The notes below the pieces were generated by a model that saw only the letters and a list, made by a program, of their open reading frames with translations, was not told the origin of the DNA and searched no databases. This document shows, in pieces, positions 37,501 to 49,500 of a DNA stretch of 64,000 bases. Made by a program: the position numbers and the translations under genes. The first letter of the stretch is position 1, and each line of letters begins with the position of its first letter. Source of the DNA: an uncultured Acidobacteriia bacterium (GTDB lineage: Bacteria; Acidobacteriota; Terriglobia; Bryobacterales; Bryobacteraceae); the NCBI GenBank assembly GCA_903907865.1, contig CAIVPR010000044.1, positions 310,001-374,000 on the forward strand, given 5' to 3'.

Positions 37501-40500
37501 TGCCCGAACCGGAGTTGGTCACCGCAAGATCCACCTTGCCATCGCCGTTGAAATCGAGGGCGAGTACGGAAGACGGCGTCTGTCCAACCGCGATCGTGGC
37601 GACGGAGGCGGGAGCGAAACCACCCGATCCGTTGCCGATAAAGATGGAGATCGTGTTCGCAGCCTGGTTGGCGACGACGAGGTCCGCAATTCCATCGCCG
37701 TTGAAATCGCCTTGCGCAACCGCCGCCGGCGGCGCGGTGGAGATGGAACTCGACAGCATTCCGGTGGAAGCAACTGCCGACACGGTGGCCACCACCGGTG
37801 CCGAGGTGCTGGGCAGGTTGGGCGTGGCTCCATCGAAGCGCGCGGAGAGGGCGTGGGGGCCCGGACGCAACAGTCCTGTAGTGAGCGTGGCGACTCCGCT
37901 CGAATTCACGGCGGACACCCCGAGTACGGCGCTGCCGTCAAAGAAGCTGACTTGACCGGAGGCCACCGTGGCGACCGAGGCGGTCAGGGTGAGGGCATGG
38001 CCCAAGGTCGATGTGGAGGATGGCGCGACCGCAAGGGTGGTGGATGTCGTACTCACCGAAAGGCGGTTGCTCACCGGCAGGAGCGAGGAGGAATCGGTTC
38101 CCGTGTTGGATACGCCGATGGCAGTGTCGGTTGCAATGGCCTGAAGGCTCGCGGGCGAAGTCGCGTTCGCGTTGATGTTGACGGTTACGAGGATGGTTTC
38201 AAACGTACCGGAGGCACCGAGAGGTGTCGAACGGGTGCAGAAAAGCGTGGCGACGGAACAGGCCCAGTTGGAACCGGCGAGACCTGTGATCGTAATGCCC
38301 TGGGATGCGGCGAAGGCAACATTGGTGACAATCGCGATCCCGGCACTGGCGACGTTGGAGATCCACACCGAGTACCGGGCGCCATTCTGGCCCTTTTGCA
38401 GGCTGCCGGTGTGGGTGACCGTAGTGGCCAGCGGGCCGTCAATCAGGATCGCCGGAGTGACGGGCGCGGCCGGCATCCAGACACCGCCGACGCCAGGCTG
38501 GCTCGCGGTGATGGAGCAGGTTCCGTAACCGATGACCGAAGCCGTAACCGTCCACTGCTGCAGGGCCGAATCGAACGTGGAATTGGCGGGCACGGTGCAC
38601 ACCGTAGGACTGTTGGAAGCAAATGAGACCTGCAGACCCGAAGTCGCCGAGGCGTACAACCGGAGCGAGTACGGATTGGCAGGGGAAGCGAAGGCGATGT
38701 TGAGCGACGTATTTGGATTGAACGCGATGGTCTGCGTCGGCAACGCCGGCAGGAGCGCGCTGGAGTCGGTTGCAGTTGCCGAAACGCCGATGGCTGTATC
38801 GGTTGCAGTGGCCTGAAGGCTTCCGGGCGAGGCTGCATTGACATCGAAATTGACGGTCACCAAGATGGTCTCAAACGTACCGGAGGAGCCGAGCGGCGTG
38901 CTGCGGGTGCAGGAGACCGTGGCCACAGAACAGGACCAGTTGGAACCGGAGAGACCGCTGATCGTCATGCCCTGGGACGCGGCGAAGGCAACGTTGGTGA
39001 CGATCGCGATTTCCGAATTGGAGGCGTTGGAAACCCTCACGGAGTACTTTGCTCCGTTCTGCCCCTTGTAAAACGATCCCGAATGGGAGACGTTGACGGC
39101 AAGGGGGCCGTCTATGAGGATCGTCTGCGTCACCGGGGAGGCCGGTAGCCAGATACCGCCGCCCGGCTGGCTCGCGGTGATCGAGCAGGTCCCGTAGCCG
39201 ATGACCGAGGCATTTGCCATCCAGACCGCCGAGGCGTAGTTGAACGTGGAAGTCGCGGACACGGTACAGACGGAGGGGGTGGTGGAGACGAACGAGACTT
39301 GCAGTCCCGACGAGGCAGTGGCGAACGCCGGAAGCGCGTACGGATTCTGCGATGAAGCGAAGGCCACGTTCACGGACGGGTCTAGCGTGAACGTGATGGT
39401 TTGCGCCTGCGACGCCTGAACGACGACGATTGAATTGCTGGAAGTGGAACTCAGGCCAGGCGACGACGCGTTGAGGGAGTATGTTCCGGCACTCGGGAAA
39501 ATCAGGTTCGTGAAAGTGGCTAAGCCGCCCACCGCGCCAACTGTCGTGGTTCCTGTCACCGGCGAACCGATGGCCACCTGCGCCGTCGACGAAACGGGGT
39601 TGCCGTAGGCGTCCTGAACTTGGACAGCTGCTCCAAATACCTGGTTCGTGTTCACGCTGGAGGGCGGCTGTGTGCTGAAGACCAGCTTTGCAGCGGCACC
39701 GGCCCCGATCGCAATGGAAGAGGACGACGCGCCTGTCGTCCCGCTGGCCGTTGCATTCAGAGTGTAGGAACCGACGGAGGTGAGGATGAGGTTGTTGAAC
39801 GTCGCAACGCCGTTGACCGGGGTCGCAGTCAGGGTGCCGCCGACCCCGGCCGGAGTGGACGAGATGCTTACCGGCCCGCTAATGCCGGACACGGGGTTTC
39901 CGCCGGGATCGCTGATCTGAACCGACACGGTGGTCAATGCGGTCCCGGCCGTTCCGCTGGAAGGCTGGGTCGTGAACACCAAGTGGACGGGAGAGATCGT
40001 GATGGCCGCGCTGTTGGCGCTCGTGACTCCGCTCGCGGAGGCGGTCAGAGTGTAGCTGCCGGACCCGCTGAATACCAAGTTATTGAAGGTCGCGACACCG
40101 TTCACGGGGGTCGCGCTCAGCGTGCCGCCGACACCAGTCGGAGTGGACGAGATACTCACCGTCCCGGTAATGCTGGACACCGGGTTCCCGCCGGGATCGC
40201 TGATCTGAATCGAAATGCTCGAAATGGGCACTCCTGCCAAACCGCTCGAGGGCTGGGTTGTGAACACCAGATGGACGGGCGCTATTGCGATGGCGGTACT
40301 GTTTGCAATCGTGACGCCGGTAGCGGACGCAGTCAACGTGTAGCTGCCGGAAACACCGAATACGAGGTTGTTGAACGTCGCGACGCCGTTGACGGGAGTC
40401 GCGGTCAAGGTGCCGCCCACACCGGTCGGGGAGGAGGCGAGGCTTATCGGAACCGCGACGCCGGTAATGGCACTTCCGCCGGAATCGGTGATCTGAACGG

Positions 40501-43500
40501 AAACGGTGGAGACCGGCACTCCGGCCAATCCTGTGGACGGCTGGGTCACGAACACGAGGTGCGCAGTTGTGATGGTCAGGTTTGCGCTGACGACGCTCGC
40601 GAGTCCACTCGAAGCGGCCGTAATCGTATAGGTGCCAGGCGAGTTGAAGACCAGGTTACTGAATGTGGCGACGCCGGTTGTCGCATTCACGGCCAGCGTG
40701 CCGGAGACTCCCGACGGCGAAGATGAGATCGTGACCGGGGCGGACGAACCGGGTTCCGGGTTGCCCGAGGCGTCCTGTACCTGAACCGCCAGAGCGGGTA
40801 ACGTGATCCCGGTGATTCCGGAGGAAGGCGGAGCGGTCGTGAAGACCAGCTTCGACGGCGGACCGAGCGTGACGACGATGGTCGCCGTCGCGGTCCCGAT
40901 TGATGTTGACGCCGTCAGGGTGTACGTTCCCGGGGTGGCGACGACGACGTTACCGAAGGTGGCGACACCGTTGACGGTGCTCGCGGTCAGGGTGCCGCTA
41001 ACACCGGACGGGGCGGACGTGATTGTCACCGACGAAGAGAGGCCGGCGAGCAAGGTCCCCTGGCTGTCCTGAAGCTGGACGGTGAACGAGGGCACCGTTC
41101 CCGTGGGCACCGTTGACGGCAGCGAGACGAACACCGGACGGATCGTGTTGACGACAGTGGAGTCCGACGTGCTGGCGGAAGGCGCGTTGCCGCCCGAGAC
41201 GGTCGCCTGGTTGACCAGCGGCGAACCCGCGTTGGCCGCGACATTGACGGTCACGGTTATTGCCGGGAAGCTCGATCCGCCTGCCAGCACGTCCGAGCGT
41301 GAGCAGGTGGGAAGCGCAGCGCAGGTCCAGCCGGTTCCCGACATCCCGGTGATCGTCATGCCGGAGGGCGGCGTATCCGTGACCGTGATGGTGCCGCCGC
41401 TGTTCAAGCTGGAGGTGTTCGAGACCGTCAGCGAGTATTGCGCGCCCACCTGCCCCTGATAGAAAGAGCCGGAGTGCGACTTCTGGATGGTGAGCGTATC
41501 GCCGAACAGGATGTTGGTTGAGTCTGTCGCGATGGTCGAAAAAATGTCACCGAGCACGCTGACCAGATTCACCAGCGGAGTGGCCGCGGTTTGCGAAACG
41601 CTGACCGTGACGGTGATCGGCTGGTAAGTGCCGCCGCCGTTGACCCCGTCCGGGCGGGTGCACTTGGGCAGGCTGGAGCAATCCCAGCCCGCGCCGGACA
41701 TGGCGGTGACCGTCATCCCCGCCGGAGCGACATCGGTGACCGTCACGGGCCCGTAGATACCCGTAGAGCCGCTGTTTCTTACATTAACCGTATATTGCCC
41801 CGATTGCCCTCGTGCAAACGAACCGCCGTGGCTCAATGTCGCGGTCCACGCACGAGTCTCTTCCGGAATAAGACCGTAAATGTGCGTGGCGTCGCCGAAC
41901 ATCAATGTGGCCATGTTGTTCGTGCCGTTGTAGGGATAGGGATTGCCCGAAATACCGGCGACGGGCGCTTCCGGCAGGAAGAAGAGACTGGGTGTGGTCT
42001 GGCCCGTCGTGTAGTTGCTGTTGATGAATTGTGTGAAGTTCCCGGAGCCGTCGCCGGTCATGATAATTCCGGCTGGAAACTGATAGTCGCTCTCCCCGTC
42101 GCACATGTGGAAGGTGGAGATCGCCGCGATGATTTTGGCGGTCCTGTTAGGGAAGTAATCCACATACGGACAGGCTTCGTGCCAGGTAGTGGTACTGATG
42201 GCATTGCCGCCCACGATGAGATCCGGGTGCCCGTCGCCATTCACGTCGGCGGTGTAAATAACGGTGGGGCGCAAGCTGAGATCGCCGGGGCCGCCGCCAA
42301 TGGAACCGACGCTGACGGCACCGGCAGTGTACCCGCCGCTTCCGTTGCTGATGACCGTGAGGATGTTCGAGTCGAAGGTATTGGGAACAATGAAATCCGG
42401 GTAGCCGTCGCCGTTCAGGTCGGCGGTCGCGAGGGCGGTGGCGGTGCCGGGGTTGGTCGCCTGAACGACAATCGGACTACCGGGAGCCTGCGTGAATGCC
42501 CCAAACCCGTCGCCGCGGTAGAGCGAGATCGAGTGCGAAACGTAGTTGTAGACGGCGATGTCGGCGTGCGAGTCCTTGTTGAGGTCCGTGGTGAGGACGC
42601 TGTACGGGCCGGTGCCGGTCGGGAGACTGGCGCGCAGGGTGAATCCGCCCTGGCCATCGCCCATTAGAACGGCGACCGAGGCCGCGTTCAAGTTTGTGAC
42701 GACCAGATCCGGATTGCCATCTTCGTCAAAGTCGGCGGCCGCGATCGAATTCGGCCAAACGTTCTGTCCGAAGGTGTAGACCGTGGAGGGCGAACCGAAC
42801 GTGCCATCGCCGTTGCCGGGCAGCACCACGACGGTGCCCTCAGTGATGTTGGCCACCGCAAGGTCGGGGTAGCCGTCCTTGTTGTAGTCGGCGACTGCGA
42901 CGGAAACGGGCGAGGAACCGGCGGTAAGCGTATTGCAGCCATTCGGGTAGCCGTAGCTGTCCTGCGGAATGCCGCCGCCCAGGCATACCTGGACAGAGTT
43001 GTTGTTGACGAAGACGAAGTCCTCAATGCCGTCGTTGTTGAGGTCGGCAAGCCGCATTTCCGTGGCTCCGCCAAAGATCACGTAAGACGCGCCGATGTAG
43101 GTCTCTGCGTTCCCCGTCGCCACGCCGAGCGTGAACGGGGTGGACTGGCTAGTGGCGAAATTGGCGTCCCCGAGGTACATCGCCCTTACGGAGGACGACC
43201 CGGCAGGCAGTGACGACGGCGCAATTGTAGCCACGCCGTTGGTCACCGTCCCGAAACCGGCCACGATGGCACCGCTGTAGAACACCACCTTGCCGGTGGC
43301 GTTCGAAGGCGATACGGTCGCGGTTAGGGTCACGGGATTCCCCAGAGCCACCGGATTGGGCGACGCGGTCAGCGACAGCGTGGTCGTCGCGGCCAAACCG
43401 CGGAGCACCTGAACAGCGCCCGAGCCCGAGACGGCGAGGCCAACAACCACATCCGCCCGACCGTCGCGATCCACATCGGCCGCCACCATGCTTAGAATCG

Positions 43501-46500
43501 TTCCGGTGACCGTGGCGGTCGCCGGGGTCCCTTGCGCGAAACCACCAGCGCCGTCGCCCAGCCAGAATTGCACGGAAGAGCCGAATCCGAAGGCCAGATC
43601 TTGCTTGCCATCGCCGCTGAAGTCCGCCGCAACCACGGCCGCAATGTTCGATCCCGGCGCAAAGGACGCACCGTGCTGCGAGAATCCGCCTTGGCCGTTG
43701 CCGAGCCAAATGGTGGTGGTGCCCGTCGCCGAATTGACGAATGCCAGATCCGCGCGGGTGTCGGAATCGAAGTATCCGGCGACGACCTTGTCCGCCGCTC
43801 CAAACGAATTTCCGGTCACTTGGTGGAAACCGCCGCCGCCATCGCCGAGCCACACAGAGGGCGAACTTCCGGTCACTGCGAAGTCCGGAATGCCGTCCCC
43901 GTTGAAATCGGCGATGGCGACCTGTCCGCTGACGTTGTAGTGGGACCACTCGGCAAACCCGCCGAGTCCGTTGCCGAGCAGAATCGTGGTCGTATTGGCG
44001 TTCGGCGTGGTGACGATCAGGTCGGCGATGCCGTCCCCGTTGAAATCGGCGATGGCAAGCCTCATGGGGTTGCTGCCGGAACCGGGCGTGTTCGGAACCA
44101 CAGGACTACCGGGGGCCGCGCTGAAGCCGCCGGTCCCGTCTCCGAGCAGGATGGTGACCGAATGGTCTGTCGCATTGGCAATGGCGAGGTCCATCTTGCC
44201 ATCTCTGTTGAAATCTCCGGCCACGAGCGAGACCGGGCCGTGGGTATCGGAGATGGGGCTGCCGGTGGCTTCATGCATCGGTCCGCCACTCGGTTGGGCG
44301 AGCGAAACGCGGATGGTCTGGTTGACCACGTCGATTGCCGCGATGTCGAGGCGACCGTCGTTGTTGAAATCGGCGGTGACGAGCGCCTGCGGCAAGCTGC
44401 CGCCGACCGTGGTGATCGTGCTTGAGCCGACCGTGTAGTCGACCAGCGCGTTGACCGTCACGGACACGGTTGCAGACACCCCCGGCGCGTGGCTGCTGTC
44501 GCCCGCATAGTAGGCACGGATGGAATGGGCTCCCGCCGCAAGGTTCTTGGCCGTGAAGGTGCCGACGGAGTTTGTGAGCGGGGCGATATAGGCAGTACCG
44601 AGAATCGACGCGCCGTCGTAGAGCGTAACCGTGCCAGAGGCTCCAATCGGCGCAAGCGTTAGGCTAAACACGACCGGCGTGCCCGACGTCGAAGTAACGG
44701 GAGTGGCGGAGAGCGATACAGTGCTCCCGGGGACGCCCTGCAGCAGCGCAATGGCTCCGCCGTTCTGGCCGGACACGGCAAGGTCGGGGGTGCCGTTGGT
44801 AAAGATACCCGCCACCGCGATGTTGCCCGGTCCCGCAGCCACCGCATAGCGGCCCGACTGGGTGAATGTAGCCGCGTTGTTCTTGAATGTGGTGACGGTG
44901 CCGGAGGTGTAGGTGCCCACAGCGAGGTCGATCTGGCCATCGGCATCGAAATCCACCGCGACCACGGACAGCGGATTCGAACCGGCAGGCAGCGAGATCG
45001 CGTTGCCGGAATTGAAGCCGCTGCGGTCGGACTTCTGGAGCAGGATGGTGACGTTGTCCGTATAGAAACCGGTGATGGCCAGATCGAGCTTGCCGTCGCC
45101 ATTGAGGTCCGCAATCGCAACGGAACGGGCGTCCTGCCCGGCGGAGAAAGTGCCGCCCACGCCCGCCGCGAAACCGCCCGTACCGTTGCCGAGCAGTACC
45201 GCCACGTTGTTGCTATTGCCCGCGCCGGTCACGACCAAGTCGGCGATGCCGTCGCCATTCAGGTCCGCGACGCCGATGAATTGCGGGTTCGCGACGGTGG
45301 AAATCGGACTGCCCGAGGGTTGGCGGAAAGTGCCGTCGCCGTTGCCGAGGAGAATCGTAAGCGTTCCCGGACCGTAGTTGGCCACGGCGAGGTCGATCAA
45401 TCCATCCCCGTTGAAGTCGCCGGAGGCAATCTGGATGGGATTGGTGCCCACCGCCACGCTGCCGGACACGGAGAACGTGTTGTTCGCACCCTGGAGCAGG
45501 ATAGAGACGTTGGCCGAGCCGAAGTTGACCACCGCGATGTCGGGCTTGCCGTCCCGGTTGAAATCGCCGATGACGGAAGCGAACGGATTCGTGCCGACGG
45601 TGACGACCGGGCCTGCCGTGATTCCGCCGTTGTTGTTGTACCAGACGCTGACGGTCCCGGCGGCGCTGTTGGCCGAGACAAAGTCGGGGCGGCCGTTGCC
45701 GTCGAGGTCGGCGACCGATACGTTGCGGGTCGACGCCTGGGTGATGCTGCCGCTATTCGACAGGGCACCTCCCCCGGTGAAGTGGACCGTTTCCGTAACT
45801 ACAGACGAGGCACTGCCGAGGTATCCGGCACTCCCTTGGTAGCGGGCCCGGAAGGTGGTGGCGGTCGGCGGGAATCCGAAGGCGATGTACGTCGCGCTGC
45901 CATTCGAGAGCGTAGCCGTCCCGAGGACGGTCGAGTCTGCGTAGAACGTCACCTGGCCCGTTGCGGCGGCCGGCGTGACTGTGGCGGTCAGGAATGCACC
46001 CTGGACGCCCCAGGAAACGGGGTTGGGCGAAACCGCGAGCGTCGTGGTGGTGGAATTGGTACCCACTAGAAACGTAATGGTGGAGTCGTTTTGGTTGGCG
46101 ATGGCGAGATCCGGAGTACCGTCGCCGTTGAAGTCCCCGATGACGAGGCTGCCGGGGCCATTGCCGGTGGAAAATGGACTGCCCGTGGCCAGGCGGAAGG
46201 TACCGTCGCCGTTGCCGAGGTAGAGATAGACGCTGTTGCCGCTGAACGCGCCGATGGCGAGGTCGGTCTTGCCGTCGGCATTGAAGTCGCCCGCAACCAC
46301 CGTCCATGGGTTGGCTCCCCCTGGCAGGGTAACGTCCGCCTTCTGGATGAAACCGGTACCCGCCGAGTTCTGGACAAACACGCTCACGGTGTTGTTGTTG
46401 TAATTCCCCACCGCCACGTCGAGCCGGCTGTCGCCGTCGAAGAAGCCGGTCGCGATGCTGCGGGCGCTGCTGCCGACGGCGAGCGTATTCCAGCCGGTGA

Positions 46501-49500
46501 ACGTGCCGTCGCCGTTGCCAAGGAAGAGGCTCGCGTTGCTGCTGCCGCCGTTCGATACCGCGAGATCCGCCTTGCCGTCGCCGTTGAAATCGACCACCGT
46601 GGCGAACCACGGCGCCGTTCCGACGCCAACCGTGTGCTGGAGCGCGGTCGGGAAGCCACCCACGCCGTCGCCGATCAGAATCTTCACGTCGTTGGAGCTG
46701 AAATCGACCACGGCGAGATCGGGAATGCCGTCGCCGTTGAAGTCGCCGGTCGTTATGTACTGTGGCAGCGAGCCTGCAGCGACAGGGCTGGCCGAGGAGG
46801 GCGAGAATGTGCCGTTCGCGTTCTGCAACAGAATGGTGACGGTGTTCGAACCCGAATTTGAGACTGCGAGGTCGGCGCGTCCGTCGCGGTTCAGGTCCGC
46901 CACGACAACGCCTGTCGGGCTGGATCCCACCGTGATCGAGCCGCCCGATTGTGTGAAACCGCCCGCGCCATTGCCGAGCCAGACCGAGACCGTGTTCGCC
47001 GACCGATTCACCGCGACCAGATCCGACTTGCCGTCGCCATTGATATCCCCGGCCGCCACAAAGTACGCGCCGGTGGAGATCGTGCTGGCTCCCACCCCGA
47101 GTCCGCCATTCGAAACCGTGGTATTCACAGTCTGCGAAACTCTCGCGGACGTTGAGGGAACCGTTGTGGGGCCGCCTGCGAAGTAGACGTAGAGCGAGTG
47201 GGTACCGGCGCCGAGTTGATTGGTGGAAAGCGTGGCCGAGCCACCGGAGGCGAACGCGGACCCGAGCACGTTCACGCCGTCGTAGAACGTGACATAGCCG
47301 GAGACAGTCGTCGGACTGACGGTGGCGGTGAGCGTCACCGAAGATCCAAACGTGGAAGGGCTGGGCGAGGCCGACAGCGTCACCGAGCTCTGCACCGCTC
47401 CGCGCAGGATGCTCACGTTGTTGGTGCTATTCGCGGTGAGAATGTCCGGCGCGCCATCCCCATTGAAATCGCCAACCGCCAGTGAATTGGGGCCCGTTGT
47501 CGCGACGGAAAATGGGCTATAGGGCGCGGCGGCGAAAGAAGCGTTCCCAGCGGACGCAGTGGTGTTGAGCAGAACAATGATGCTCTGCTGGCTCGACAGG
47601 AAGGCGAGATCCGGCTTGCCGTCGGAGTTGAAATCCGAGATGACGAGGGCCGCGTTGTCGACCCCGGCGGAGACGGGGCTCAACGGGAAGGCGGTAAAGC
47701 CGCCCACGCCGTCGCCGCGGAGGACAGTAATGATGGATTCTCCAGCGATGGCGAGGTCGAGCTTGCCGTCGCCATCGAAGTCGGCGACAGCAACGTCGTT
47801 GGAGGCGCCGCTCAGCGCGATGGTGGACGCAGCGAAGTTGTTCTGGCCCAGCCCCGTCAGGAGCGTGACCACGTTGGCCGTGGGGCTGGCGACAACGATG
47901 TCCGGATTGCCGTCCGTGTTGAAATCGGTGACCACCAGGCGGGCTGGCGCGTTGGCCAGCCGCACAATGGCGGCCGAACTGAAGGTTCCGGTGCCGGAGC
48001 CTTGGAGAATCTCGACTGTTTTCGAGGCATAGCCCGCTAGCGCCAGATCTTCAATGCCATCACCGTTGAAGTCGCCGACAACCAGGCCGAAGGGTACGAC
48101 GGTGGTGCTGAAAGGACTGCCCGAGGCTGCGGAGAAGGTGCCGTCCCCGTTGCCCAGCAGGATGGTGACGCTATTGTTGGCGTTCGCAATGGCCAGGTCG
48201 ATCTTGCCATCGTTGTTGAAGTCGCCCACCACCACCATCTGCGGGGAAGCGGCATCGGTGTACGGACTACCCGACGCCTGCGTGAATCCGCCGTTTCCGC
48301 CGAGGTACACCGAAATGCTGTTGCTGGTGGAGTTGGCGGTTGCGTAGTCTGGAATGCCGTCGCCGTTGAAATCCGCCGAGATGGCGTTCTGGACGTTGGT
48401 GCCCGCGCCGAAGGTGGCGGCGACGAAGCCGGAGATGGGAGACGTGGTTACCGTCTGCGTCAAAGTACCGGTTCCGGGGAAGTACGACGGGCCGGGGCTG
48501 TAGCTGGATTTCAGCGTACGGGTGCCCGGCATTAGGAAAGCAGTGGGGACGGAGATCTTGCCAAACTGATCGGTCTGCCCCGCCGCGACGGGCGCGCCGT
48601 TGTCGGTGATGAGAACGGGATAGCCGAGGCTGCCGGGTTGCGGATTCAGCGTGGCTCCAAGCGTCACGGATTGTCCGAAGCGCGACGGATTAGGCGTAGA
48701 GGTGAGGGTTACGGTAGCGGACGCCGCGCCCTTGAGTACGGTGACGTTCCCGCTCTGATCGGCAACAGCGAGGTCCGGGCGGCCGTCGCCGTTGAAGTCT
48801 TCCACCAGCAGCCCGCTGGGGTTGGTCCCCGCGCTCACTGGACTGTTCGCGGCGCTTGAAAACGTTCCGTTGCCGTTGCCCTTGAACACGTACACCTTGC
48901 TGCTGGTGAAGCCCGTCACCGCAAGGTCGATCTTTCCATCCGCATCGAAATCGAATGCTACAACATTCCACGGGTTGGTACCAGAAGCCAGCGTGATGTC
49001 CGACAACTGGCTGAAGCCCGTCCCGGTGGAGTTCTGGACATAGATGGTAATGGAGTTGTTGTTGTAGTTGGCGAAAGCCAGATCCGGCCGGCCGTCGCCG
49101 TTGAAGTCAGCTACGGCCACGCTGCGGGCGCTGCTGCCAACGGTGAGGATCGTCCATGTGGTAAACGTTCCATCGCCATTGCCGAGCAGCACGTAGGCGT
49201 TGCTGCTTCCGCCGTTCGGCACCACCAGATCCGCCTTGCCGTCCCCGTTTATGTCGGCGACAGCGATGAACCACGGATTCGACCCCACGGAAGCCGGGCT
49301 GCCGGTCGCTTGGTGAAATGTGCCATCGCCGTTGCCGAGCAGGATCGTAATACTGTTGCTGGTGCTCTGGAAGTTGGCGACAGCAAGGTCTGCAATGCCG
49401 TCGCCGTTGAAGTCGCCCGTCGCTATGTACTGGGGCTGACCACCCACGGAGATTGGACTGCCGGGAGCCGGGTTGAAACCGCCCGTGCTATTCCCCAGCA

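Noticed and set aside
36575-38626. Long plus-strand open frame (683 codons) opposite the giant gene
   Set aside because: It is the antisense shadow of repeated coding sequence, is Arg/Gly-rich without domains, and has no ribosome-binding site.
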